Assembly (NCBI RefSeq): GCF_900101625.1
Contig: NZ_FMYZ01000006.1
Span: forward strand, 186,001-250,000
Direction: 5' to 3'
DNA length: 64,000 bases
DNA from: Cupriavidus sp. YR651
GTDB taxonomy: Bacteria > Pseudomonadota > Gammaproteobacteria > Burkholderiales > Burkholderiaceae
Shown here: positions 17,321 through 26,145 of the stretch, piece by piece
How the letters are laid out: every line of letters starts with the position of its first letter
Position numbering within the stretch: the stretch's first letter is position 1
Position numbers and translations under genes: made by a program
The notes under the pieces: model-generated
Told to the model about the DNA's origin: nothing
What the model saw: the letters and a program-made list of their open reading frames with translations, nothing else
Databases searched by the model: none

Positions 17321-17620
17321 TCAGCGGGCCAGGCCCGCGGCAGCCTGTTCGATGAAGCGGGCCAGGTCGATATCGCGCTGCGTCAGCCCGTTGGCATCGT
17401 GCGTGGAGAGCGTGATGTCCACACGGTTGTAGACGTTGAACCACTCGGGGTGGTGATCCACCTTGTCGGCGTGCAGCGCCACGCGCGTCATGAAACCGAA
17501 CGCGGCGTTGAAGTCGGCAAACTTGAAGGATTTCTGGATGGCGTCGCGGTCCTGGACAGCGGTCCAGCCGGGCAGTTCCGCGAGCAGGCTCGCGCGGGCT
17601 TCTTGCGAAAGAGGCGTCAT
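17321..17620 (-). CDS. phhB: Pterin-4a-carbinolamine dehydratase
   Basis: 99 residues. The motif [20 protein letters not shown] contains the active-site histidines and Trp of the family. The enzyme dehydrates 4a-hydroxytetrahydropterin formed by phenylalanine hydroxylase, regenerating cofactor. It lies 129 bp downstream of phhA in the same direction, so they are likely cotranscribed. The ATG at 17620 ([19 protein letters not shown]) fits family length; Met codons at 17644 and 17719 give longer N-termini without support. Confidence 0.93.
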   Translation of the reverse strand: MTPLSQEARASLLAELPGWTAVQDRDAIQKSFKFADFNAAFGFMTRVALHADKVDHHPEWFNVYNRVDITLSTHDANGLTQRDIDLARFIEQAAAGLAR

Positions 17621-17749
17621 GATGGGCTCGATCTGATAGGTCATAAACGACAAGCGCCGGCCCGCCTGGTCCGCCGGGCCCTGGGGGCGGGCGCCGCTGG
17701 CGGCCGGGCATGCCGGCATTGTTTCACAAAGCGGGGTGGGCGGCGGGGC

Positions 17750-18685
17750 TCAGATGTCGTCGCTGTCAGCCCAGCCTTCGCGCGTGCCCACGTGGATGAC
17801 GCGGTCGCCCTCGGCGATGTCGCCAGCGCCCAATGTAGGCAGCGCGCTCAGCTCCGGGTACAGCGCCGTGAAGTCCGGGCGCGTGGCATCGAACAGCTGT
17901 TCGAAACTGTCGATCACGAAGTAGGTTTTCTGGAACGTGTCGATGCGGTACCGGGTGCGCATGATCCGGTGCAGGTCAAAGCCGATGCGGTTCGGGCTGG
18001 CCGAATCGAGGCTGTAGATCGATTCGCCCTGGCTGGACAGGATGCCGGCGCCAAAGATGCGCAAGCCGTCCGGGGTGCGGATCAGGCCGAATTCCACGGT
18101 GTACCAGTACAGGCGGGCCAGCATGTCCAGCGCGCCCAGTTTGGCGGCCTTCAGGCCGCCCTTGCCATAGGCCTCCATGTAGTCCGCGAAGATCGGGTTG
18201 ATCAGCAGCGGCACGTGGCCAAACACATCGTGGAAGCAGTCCGGTTCCTGCAGGTAGTCCAGCTGCTCAGGCTTGCGCATCCACCAGCTCGCCGGGAAAC
18301 GGCGGTTGGCCAGGTGGTCGAAGAACACCTCGTCCGGCACCAGCCCGGGCACGGCCACCACCTGCCAGCCCGTGGCGCGCATCAGCGTCTCGTTGAGCTG
18401 GTCGAACTCCGGCACGCGATCGCGTTCCATGCCCAGCGTGGCCAGCCCCTGCAGGAATTCGTTGCAGACGCGGCCCTGGAGCATCGATGCCTGGCGTTCG
18501 TACAGCCGGCGCCACATCGCATGATCGGTGCTGGTGTAGCGATGCACCGGCTGGGCGATGGTGAAGTCCGGGCGCAGTTCCTGGCCGGACAACAGGCCTT
18601 CCTCGAACTGTTCCTTGAGCTTCGCGGTCAGGGTGCCGGCAAAGTTGCCGGACGCGGTGTCCTGGGGGGCGGCCGATGGGGTCAT
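17750..18685 (-). CDS. phhA: Phenylalanine-4-hydroxylase
   Basis: 311 residues, the length of bacterial monomeric enzymes. Iron ligands His152 and His157 (EPDCFHDVFGHVPLL) and Glu198 (YWYTVEFGLI) are present, as is SWWMRKPEQLDYLQEPD. It converts phenylalanine to tyrosine with O2 and a tetrahydropterin, the first step of phenylalanine catabolism. GGAG sits 9 bases before the ATG. phhB follows; an Lrp-family regulator gene is divergent 142 bp away and is the likely controller. Confidence 0.97.
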   Translation of the reverse strand: MTPSAAPQDTASGNFAGTLTAKLKEQFEEGLLSGQELRPDFTIAQPVHRYTSTDHAMWRRLYERQASMLQGRVCNEFLQGLATLGMERDRVPEFDQLNETLMRATGWQVVAVPGLVPDEVFFDHLANRRFPASWWMRKPEQLDYLQEPDCFHDVFGHVPLLINPIFADYMEAYGKGGLKAAKLGALDMLARLYWYTVEFGLIRTPDGLRIFGAGILSSQGESIYSLDSASPNRIGFDLHRIMRTRYRIDTFQKTYFVIDSFEQLFDATRPDFTALYPELSALPTLGAGDIAEGDRVIHVGTREGWADSDDI

Positions 18686-18827
18686 GTCTTGTGTCTCCAG
18701 TCATGCGGGTTTTGTGCATAGTCTAGCGATCAGCGCGCGCGTTCTGGCCGCAAAATCGGTTTGGTTTCGAAGCGGCGTGCATGTAATCTGCATATTTCAA
18801 CCAGCGGATGCGGGATATTCACGCGAT

Positions 18828-19307
18828 ATGACTACAGCCAGCCTGGACCCCTACGACCTGGCGTTGCTGGCGGCGCTGCAGGCCGACGGACGCTCCACCC
18901 ACCAGCAACTGGCGGACCGCGTCCATCTGTCGCCCAGCCAGGTCGGCCGCCGCCTGGCCCGGCTGGAGACGGACGGCGTGATTACCGGCTACCGCGTGAA
19001 CCTGTCGTCACAGGCGCTGGGTCTGGGGGTGCTGGTCTTTATCAGCGTGAAGCTGGCCCACCACGGCGACACGATCATCGAGCGCTTCCGGGAGGAGATC
19101 CTGCTGCTGGAAGAGGTACAGGAGTGCTACTCCGTGGCCGGCGAAGCCGATTACCTGATCCGCGTGGTGGTGCCCGATCTGCCCACGCTGGCGGAGTTCA
19201 CGATGAAGCGGCTGATGCGTGTGCCGGGCGTGGAGAGCATCCGGTCCAACATCGTGCTGACCGCGCTCAAGTGCGAAGGGCCGCTTCCGCTGTCGCATTT
19301 GCGCTGA
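18828..19307 (+). CDS. Lrp/AsnC-family regulator, probable activator of phhA
   Basis: 159 residues: an N-terminal winged helix-turn-helix ([41 protein letters not shown]) and a C-terminal RAM/ligand domain (VLVFISVKL, then QECYSVAGEADYLIRVVVPDL). Lrp-family proteins bind an amino acid and form octamers. Its position divergent to phhA points to phenylalanine or tyrosine as effector, by inference. The ATG at 18828 directly precedes the conserved DPYDLALL; the open frame extends 90 codons further upstream through the promoter region and is not credible there. Confidence 0.9.
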   Translation: MTTASLDPYDLALLAALQADGRSTHQQLADRVHLSPSQVGRRLARLETDGVITGYRVNLSSQALGLGVLVFISVKLAHHGDTIIERFREEILLLEEVQECYSVAGEADYLIRVVVPDLPTLAEFTMKRLMRVPGVESIRSNIVLTALKCEGPLPLSHLR

Positions 19308-19400
19308 ATCCGGTACGCGACTGCATCGAAATGTGCTGAAGCTTGCGCTTGCCATCGGTGCATGTCACGCTCGCCGGGTGCCAATTCCGGAGAGGGCAGG

Positions 19401-22400
19401 ATGATGGGGAAGATCGCCTCGTGCCGTAGCGTGAAGCTCCTGCGGGCTGTATCGGGCAGGCTGGCCGCGGCAGCGGGCCTTGCGCTGTGGGGGATGTCCG
19501 GCGTGCCTGACGCGCTGGCCGCGCAGGTCGCGCGCTTTTCGCCCGAAGGGGTCGTCCCGCAGGTCCGGCAGGTGGCGATCCGCTTCGACGAGCCGATGGT
19601 GCCGATGGGCGACCTCAACGCCGCACCGCCCGCAGCGGTGTCATGCACCGGCGGCAGCGTGGGGGGCAGCGGACGCTGGGTCAACGCCACCAACTGGGTG
19701 TTCGATTTCGAGCGCGATCTGCCACCCGGCGTGCGGTGTTCCGTGCGCATGGGCACCGGACTCCGGAGCGTGGCGGGCAAGCCCTTCACGGGCAAGCCCG
19801 AATACCGGTTCGAGACCGGCGGCCCCACCGTCATTGCCGCCCGCCCATCCGGCGGGGAGATCGAGGAAGACCAGGTCTTTGCGCTGCGTTTCAACGGCGC
19901 GGCCACGGCCGGATCGATCCTCGCGCACACCTGGTGTCAGGCGGAAGGCCTGGGTGAACGCATCCCCGTGCGGCTGCTGACTGGCAAGGAGCGCGACAGC
20001 GTGATTGCCGCCGCGCACTGGAAGGAGATCGCCCGGCGCGAGGCCGACGCCATCCACCTGCTGACCTGCCAGCAGCGCCTGCCGGCCGGCGCGCGCATGC
20101 AGCTCGTGTTCGATGCCGGCATCGCCACGCCATCCGGACTGGCCACCACCACGCCGCGCCGCTTTGACTTCGTCGTGCGCGAGGCCTTTGCCGCCGGATT
20201 CACCTGCGAGCGCGAACGCGCCGAGGCCCCGTGCACGCCGCTGCGCCCTCTGACCGTGACGTTCACCGCGCCGATCGCGCGCAAGGTGGCCGAACACATC
20301 GTCCTCAAGACACCCTCCGGCCCGCGCAAGCCGACGTTCGATCCCGACCAGCGCGCCGAGGCGACCGTGCAATCGGTCACCTTCTCCGCGCCATTCCCCG
20401 AGAAAGCCAGCCTCACCATCGAGGCGCCCAAAGACATCCAGGACGAGAGCGGCCGCCCGCTGACCAACGCGGACCTGTTCCCGATCCGGCTGACGACGGC
20501 CGCGTTGCCGCCGCTGGCGAAGTTCGCCGCCGCGCCGTTCGGGGTGGTCGAGCGGTTCGCCGATGTGCCGCGCGGCAAGTCCCCGGCCGACTATCCGCCG
20601 CTGCTGCCCGTCACGCTGCGCAATGTGGAGGCCGACCTGCCGGCCAGATCGGTCCGCGCGGAAGCCGGAACCGTGGCCCGCCTCAATGTCGACGACGATA
20701 CGGCGATCCTGCGCTGGTTCGGCATGGTCAAGCGCATGCACGAATCGTCGTGGACGAAGCAGGAACTCGATGCGATCCGCACCGGCAAGTCGCCGTCGGA
20801 CGTGCGCAGCCCGCGCAATGCGCCGTCGATCGAAGCGCGTTCGGTCTCGCTGCTCGATGGCGTGGCGGGGGCGAAGACGCTGGCGATCCCCAAGCTGAAC
20901 GATACGACGCCGCGACCCTTCGAGGTCGTCGGCATCCCGCTGCCCGAGCCGGGCTTCCATGTGGTGGAGATTGCCTCGCCGATGCTGGGCGCCGCGCTGC
21001 TTGGCAAGCCTGCGCCGATGTACGTACGCACCGCGGCGCTGGTCACCAACCTCGGCGTGCATTTCAAGCTGGCGCGCGGCGTGGCCGATGGCGACATGAG
21101 CGGGCTGGCGTGGGTGACATCGCTCGACGACGGCAAGCCCGTGCCGAATGCGAAGATCGCCGTGCGCACCTGCGAGGGCGAACTGCTTGGCGAAGGCGCG
21201 ACCGACGCCAGCGGCGTGGCACGTTTCGCCAGATTGCCGGATCGCCGCTACAAGGATTGCGCAAACGGGATGGAGGGCTACTTCGTCTCCGCGCGCATCG
21301 CCGCCGATCATCCGCAGGCGCGCGGCAAGGCCGACATGGCCTTCGTGATGTCCGGCTGGAATCGCGGCATCGAGACGTGGCGCTTCAATGTGCCCACGGA
21401 CATGAGTCCGAACCAGACCGTGCGTGCGCATACGATCTTCGACCGCACCTTGCTGCGCGTGGGCGAGACCGTGTCGATGAAGCATCTGCTGCGCACGGAG
21501 ACGGCGCAGGGCTTTGGCCTGCCGGCGGCGATGCCGGAGAAGATCGTCATCACGCATGACGGCAGCGGCCAGACCTATGAGCTCCCGCTCGCATGGCGCA
21601 CCACGGCGACCGGCGGTCGTAGCGCGGAGAACACGTTCCAGGTCCCGCAGGCGGCAAAGCTCGGCACGTATGCCGTGGCGCTGGTGTATGGCGATGGGCG
21701 CACGCTGGATAGCGGCAGCTTCCGCGTCGAGGCCTTCCGGCTGCCGGTGCTTGCAGGCACGCTGTCGGTCACGAAAGATCCGAAGGCAAAGGGCAACGCG
21801 CTGGTGGCCCCCGCCGAGGCGCCGGTGGGCGTGGAGATCCACTACCTGAACGGTGGCGGTGCGGCGGGCTTGCCCGTCCGCGTTTCCGCGCTGTTGCGCA
21901 ACAAGGCCGTGAACTTCGCGGACTACGACGAGTTCTCGTTCAACCCGCCGCGCCCGCAGCGCGAGAGCGCATCGGGCGACGAGGAAGAGAGCGAGCAGGA
22001 CGCCGCGCGTGACGAATCCGAGAAGCTCGTCGCCGACAAGCTGCCCGTCACGCTGGACAAGGACGGCAACGGCAAAGTGACCGTCAAGCAGCTGCCGAAG
22101 GTCGACAAACCGGGCGACCTCGTGCTGGAGGCCGGCTTTGCCGATCCGAACGGCGAGATCCAGACGCTGCGCCAGACCGTTGCCGTGTGGCCGTCGGCCG
22201 TCGTCGCGGGGATTCGCGCGGCCAACTGGGCGTCGGTGAACCAGAAGCTGTCCGTGCAGGGTGTCGTGCTCGACACGCAGGGCAAGCCGATGGCCGACTC
22301 GCCGGTGCAGGTGAAGGCGCGCGCGCGCATCACCACCTCGGCGCGCAAACGCGTCGTGGGCGGCTTCTATCGTTACGACAACCGTAGCGAGAGCAAGGAC

Positions 22401-25400
22401 CTGGGCGTGGTGTGCGAGGCGCGCACCGATGCGCAGGGCCGCGTGCGTTGCGAGGTGCTGCTGGCGCAGGCGGGCGAGATCGAGCTGGTGGCGAATGCGC
22501 GCGATGCCGATGGCCGCATGTCGCAGGCCGCCACCACCGTGTGGGTCACGCGCCAGGGCGAACTCTGGTTTGGCGGCGAGAACCACGATCGCATGGATGT
22601 GCTGCCGGAGAAGAAGGCCTACGCGCCGGGCGACACGGCCGTGTTCCAGGTGCGCATGCCGTTCCGCCAGGCTACCGCGCTGGTGGCGATCGAGCGCGAA
22701 GGCATCCTCGACACGGAAGTTGTCGAACTCAACGGCAAGGACCCCACCGTCAGGCTGAAGGTGAAGGCCGACTGGGGGCCGAATGTCTATGTGTCGGTGC
22801 TGAGCGTGCGCGGCCGCCTGCGCGAGGTGCCGTGGTATTCGTTCTTCACGTGGGGCTGGCGCCAGCCGATCGACTGGTGGCACGCGTTCCGCAGCGAGGG
22901 CCGCGACTACGTGGCGCCGTCGCCGCTGGTGGACCTGGCGAAGCCGGCGTTCCGTCTGGGGCTGGCCGAGATCCGCGTTGGCAACGAAGCGCACAAGCTC
23001 GACGTGACCGTGACGCCGGACAAGGCCACGTACCCCGTGCGCGGCAAGGCCCGCGTGGTGGTGCAGGTGAAGCTGCCCGATGGCAAGCCGGCCGCGAACG
23101 GCGAGGTGGCGCTGGCCGCCGTCGACCAGGCGCTGCTGGAACTGATGCCGAACACGAGTTGGAACCTGCTCGACGCGATGCTGCAACGGCGCAGCTATGG
23201 CGTGGAGACCGCCACCGCGCAGATGGAGATCATCGGTCGCCGTCACTATGGCCGCAAGGCGGTGCCGGCGGGCGGTGGTGGGGGCAAGAGCCCCACCCGC
23301 GAGCTGTTCGACACCTTGCTGCTGTGGAATCCGCGCGTGCAGCTCGATGGGGAAGGCAAGGCATCGCTCGAGGTGCCGCTCAATGATTCGCTGACGAGCT
23401 TCCGCATCGTCGCCGTGGCCGATCTCGGCGTGGGTCGCTTCGGCACGGGTGGCGCCACCATCGCCGCCACGCAGGACCTGCAGATGATCTCGGGCCTGCC
23501 GCTGCTGGTGCGCGAGGACGACCGGTATCGCGCGATGTTCACGCTTCGCAATACGACGCAGCGCGCGATGACCGTGGAGGCCACCGCCCGCGCGACGCTG
23601 GTCGACGCGCAGACGCTGCCCGCGCAAACCGTGCAGATCCCGGCGGGCGAATCGCGCGAGATCGGCTGGGATGTCAATGCGCCCGCGTTGCTGGCCTACA
23701 GCCGCAGCGGCACGGTGATGTGGGAAGTCGCCGCCACCGAGAAGGCTACCGGCACCGCCAGCGACCGGCTCAAGCTGTCGCAGCAGATCGTGCCGGCGGT
23801 GCCGGTCACGGTCCAGCAGGCGGCGCTGGCGCAACTGACGCCCTCGCTGACCCTGCCGGTGCAGGCGCCGGCGGGCGCGCTGACCGACCCGGCCGGCAAG
23901 CTGCGCGGCGGCATGCAGGTATCGCTGCAGTCGTCGCTGGCGGGAGGCATGCCGGGCGTGCGCGAATGGTTTGCCCACTACCCGTTCAGCTGCCTGGAGC
24001 AGCGCACGTCGAAGGCACTCGGCCTGGGCGATGCCGCCGCATGGGACGCGCTGATGGGCCAGCTGCCGTCCTATCTCGACAGCAATGGTCTGGCGGCTTA
24101 TTTCCCGCTGCGTAGCGATGACAGTGCCGGTAGCGAGGTGCTCACGGCCTACCTGTTGTCGATCTCCGATGAAGCGGTGCGTGCGGGCCTGCCGATGCGC
24201 GTGCCTGACGCGCTGCGCAGCCAGATGGAGCGCGGGCTGACCGCGTTCGTGGAGGGCCGCGTCACGCCGCCACGCTGGGCGCCGTCGTCGGCGACGATGG
24301 ATCTGGAAGTGCGCAAGCTGGCTGCGCTGGAAGCGCTGTCGCGCAGCGGCCACGCACAGGCCCGCATGCTCGGTTCGATCCAGATCCTGCCTGCGCAGTG
24401 GCCCACGTCGGCGCTGATCGACTGGCTGGCGCTGCTGTCGCGCATGCCGGACATCCCGCAGCGCGACAAGCTGCTGGCCGAAGCGCAGCAACTGCTGCGC
24501 AGCCGGCTGACGGTGCAGGGCACGCGGCTGGTGTTCTCGACCGAACGCAGCGACGACTGGTGGTGGCTGATGGCGGGCGGCGATGTCAACGCGGCGCGCT
24601 TGCTGGCGCTGGCGACGCAACTGCCGGCGTGGAAGGAAGACGTGCCGCAGCTGGTCACGGGCCTGCTGGGTCGTCAGGCGCGCGGCGCGTGGGGCACGAC
24701 CACGGCCAACGCGTGGGGCGTGCTGGCGATCCAGCGCTATGCGCAGGTCTTCGAGAAGACGCCGGTGGCCGGCACCGCGCGGGTCACGCTTGGCGACACC
24801 GCGCGCACGTTCGACTGGTCGCGGGCCACCCAGAAGGACGGTGTGGCGAGCGGCGCGGTGGATCTGCCGTGGCCGGCCGGCAGCGGCGGCAGGTCGTCGC
24901 CGGCACCTGTCGCCACGCCTGCGACGTTGCAGGTGGAGCAACAGGGCACGGGCCGTCCGTGGGCGACGGTGCGCGCATTGGCCGCCGTGCCGCTGCGTGA
25001 GCCCATCGCAGCCGGCTATCGCGTGCGCCGTACGGTGACGCCGGTGGATCAGGCCGTGGCGGGCCGCTGGTCGCGTGGCGACACCTATCGCGTGCGGCTC
25101 GATGTTGACGCGCAGGCCGACATGACCTGGGTGGTGGTCAGCGATCCGGTGCCCACTGGGGCGACGATCCTCGGCAGCGGACTGGGCCGGGATTCGTCGA
25201 TCGCCACGCAAGGCCAGAAGACGTCGTTGTCCACGTTCACCGAGCGCACGCCGGAGGCCTATCGCGAATACTTCGCCTACCTGCCCAAGGGCGGCCTGGC
25301 CGTGGAGTACACGGTGCGGCTGAACAACGCAGGCGAGTTCGCGCTGCCGCCCACGCGGGTGGAGGCGATGTACGCGCCCGATGTTTTCGGCGCCGCGCCG

Positions 25401-25433
25401 AATGCGAAGTTGTCCGTGGGAGCCCGGCCATGA
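19401..25433 (+). CDS. Alpha-2-macroglobulin family protein (periplasmic protease trap with thioester)
   Basis: 2010 residues. A signal peptide ends near DALAAQ with no lipobox, so the mature protein is probably free in the periplasm, whereas E. coli YfhM is a lipoprotein. Macroglobulin domains follow, an acidic/basic low-complexity segment occurs around 860-885, and the thioester motif CLEQ starts at Cys1531 (YPFSCLEQRTSKALG). The C-terminal third is the complement-like helical TED and the last beta domains. Such proteins trap attacking proteases. It overlaps the next gene by 4 bp and shares an operon with PBP1C, the classic pairing. GGAGAGGG precedes the ATG; a Met at 19362 lacks support. 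It is longer than the 1653 residues of E. coli YfhM. Confidence 0.93.
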   Translation: MMGKIASCRSVKLLRAVSGRLAAAAGLALWGMSGVPDALAAQVARFSPEGVVPQVRQVAIRFDEPMVPMGDLNAAPPAAVSCTGGSVGGSGRWVNATNWVFDFERDLPPGVRCSVRMGTGLRSVAGKPFTGKPEYRFETGGPTVIAARPSGGEIEEDQVFALRFNGAATAGSILAHTWCQAEGLGERIPVRLLTGKERDSVIAAAHWKEIARREADAIHLLTCQQRLPAGARMQLVFDAGIATPSGLATTTPRRFDFVVREAFAAGFTCERERAEAPCTPLRPLTVTFTAPIARKVAEHIVLKTPSGPRKPTFDPDQRAEATVQSVTFSAPFPEKASLTIEAPKDIQDESGRPLTNADLFPIRLTTAALPPLAKFAAAPFGVVERFADVPRGKSPADYPPLLPVTLRNVEADLPARSVRAEAGTVARLNVDDDTAILRWFGMVKRMHESSWTKQELDAIRTGKSPSDVRSPRNAPSIEARSVSLLDGVAGAKTLAIPKLNDTTPRPFEVVGIPLPEPGFHVVEIASPMLGAALLGKPAPMYVRTAALVTNLGVHFKLARGVADGDMSGLAWVTSLDDGKPVPNAKIAVRTCEGELLGEGATDASGVARFARLPDRRYKDCANGMEGYFVSARIAADHPQARGKADMAFVMSGWNRGIETWRFNVPTDMSPNQTVRAHTIFDRTLLRVGETVSMKHLLRTETAQGFGLPAAMPEKIVITHDGSGQTYELPLAWRTTATGGRSAENTFQVPQAAKLGTYAVALVYGDGRTLDSGSFRVEAFRLPVLAGTLSVTKDPKAKGNALVAPAEAPVGVEIHYLNGGGAAGLPVRVSALLRNKAVNFADYDEFSFNPPRPQRESASGDEEESEQDAARDESEKLVADKLPVTLDKDGNGKVTVKQLPKVDKPGDLVLEAGFADPNGEIQTLRQTVAVWPSAVVAGIRAANWASVNQKLSVQGVVLDTQGKPMADSPVQVKARARITTSARKRVVGGFYRYDNRSESKDLGVVCEARTDAQGRVRCEVLLAQAGEIELVANARDADGRMSQAATTVWVTRQGELWFGGENHDRMDVLPEKKAYAPGDTAVFQVRMPFRQATALVAIEREGILDTEVVELNGKDPTVRLKVKADWGPNVYVSVLSVRGRLREVPWYSFFTWGWRQPIDWWHAFRSEGRDYVAPSPLVDLAKPAFRLGLAEIRVGNEAHKLDVTVTPDKATYPVRGKARVVVQVKLPDGKPAANGEVALAAVDQALLELMPNTSWNLLDAMLQRRSYGVETATAQMEIIGRRHYGRKAVPAGGGGGKSPTRELFDTLLLWNPRVQLDGEGKASLEVPLNDSLTSFRIVAVADLGVGRFGTGGATIAATQDLQMISGLPLLVREDDRYRAMFTLRNTTQRAMTVEATARATLVDAQTLPAQTVQIPAGESREIGWDVNAPALLAYSRSGTVMWEVAATEKATGTASDRLKLSQQIVPAVPVTVQQAALAQLTPSLTLPVQAPAGALTDPAGKLRGGMQVSLQSSLAGGMPGVREWFAHYPFSCLEQRTSKALGLGDAAAWDALMGQLPSYLDSNGLAAYFPLRSDDSAGSEVLTAYLLSISDEAVRAGLPMRVPDALRSQMERGLTAFVEGRVTPPRWAPSSATMDLEVRKLAALEALSRSGHAQARMLGSIQILPAQWPTSALIDWLALLSRMPDIPQRDKLLAEAQQLLRSRLTVQGTRLVFSTERSDDWWWLMAGGDVNAARLLALATQLPAWKEDVPQLVTGLLGRQARGAWGTTTANAWGVLAIQRYAQVFEKTPVAGTARVTLGDTARTFDWSRATQKDGVASGAVDLPWPAGSGGRSSPAPVATPATLQVEQQGTGRPWATVRALAAVPLREPIAAGYRVRRTVTPVDQAVAGRWSRGDTYRVRLDVDAQADMTWVVVSDPVPTGATILGSGLGRDSSIATQGQKTSLSTFTERTPEAYREYFAYLPKGGLAVEYTVRLNNAGEFALPPTRVEAMYAPDVFGAAPNAKLSVGARP

Positions 25434-26134
25434 GCTGGCTGGCGATGCGAATGCCGGCGCGCGTGCGCGAGTGGTGGATCGCGGGTGCGCTGGCGGGCGT
25501 GGTCTACGGTGTATTGCTGCTGCAGGTGGCGATGGAACTGCCCGCGGGTACGCCGCTCACCGGCCAGATTGCCTACCAGCCGGCATGGAAGACCGCGATG
25601 GCGATCATGCTGGCGCGCGCCGCATGGTTCCATCGGCCGGTCGGCGAGCGTCGCTGGCTGGTGACGGCGCTGGTGTTCTCCGCGATCGGTGATTTCCTGC
25701 TGGCGCTGCCGGGCTTGAGGATCTCGTTTATCGGCGGACTCGGCGCCTTCCTGCTGGCACACCTGGCCTACCTGCGCCTGCTGGTGCCGATGTGCGGCGA
25801 CTTGCGTCCGCACCGGCTGATCGGCTGCGGGCTCGTGATCGGTGCGGCGGGGGCGTTGCTCGGCCGTTTCTGGCCGAACCTTGGGGACCTGATGTTGCCC
25901 GTGTCGGTCTATATCGGCGCACTCGCGGCGATGGCCTGCGCAGCGCTGCTCGCCAGGTTGCCGACGCCGCTGACCGCGTTGGGGGCGCTCTGCTTCGTGG
26001 CCTCCGACGCGATGATCGGCATGGCGAAATTTCTCTCGCCGTTCGATACGTACCAGCTCGGCATCTGGTGGACCTATGCGGTGGCGCAGGTGCTGCTGGT
26101 GGCGGGCATCGTGTCGCAGCGCGCAGAGTCGTGA
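25430..26134 (+). CDS. YhhN/TMEM86-family membrane protein (lysoplasmalogenase family)
   Basis: 234 residues with eight predicted membrane segments. The family signatures are YQPAWKTAMAIMLA near the first helices and AIGDFLLALPG with the conserved Gly-Asp, followed by GALCFVASDAMIGMAKF with the second conserved Asp. TMEM86 proteins hydrolyse the vinyl-ether bond of lysoplasmalogen; most bacteria with YhhN lack plasmalogens, so the true substrate here is unknown. The ATG overlaps the A2M stop (ATGA), which implies translational coupling. Its place between the A2M and PBP1C genes is unusual. Confidence 0.85.
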   Translation: MSWLAMRMPARVREWWIAGALAGVVYGVLLLQVAMELPAGTPLTGQIAYQPAWKTAMAIMLARAAWFHRPVGERRWLVTALVFSAIGDFLLALPGLRISFIGGLGAFLLAHLAYLRLLVPMCGDLRPHRLIGCGLVIGAAGALLGRFWPNLGDLMLPVSVYIGALAAMACAALLARLPTPLTALGALCFVASDAMIGMAKFLSPFDTYQLGIWWTYAVAQVLLVAGIVSQRAES

Positions 26135-26145
26135 GGTCATCGGCG

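Noticed and set aside
19641..25211. 1856-residue open frame on the minus strand
   Set aside because: Shadow of the A2M gene; the composition (Arg/His/Gln-rich) is not protein-like, while the plus frame has clear domains and the CLEQ motif.
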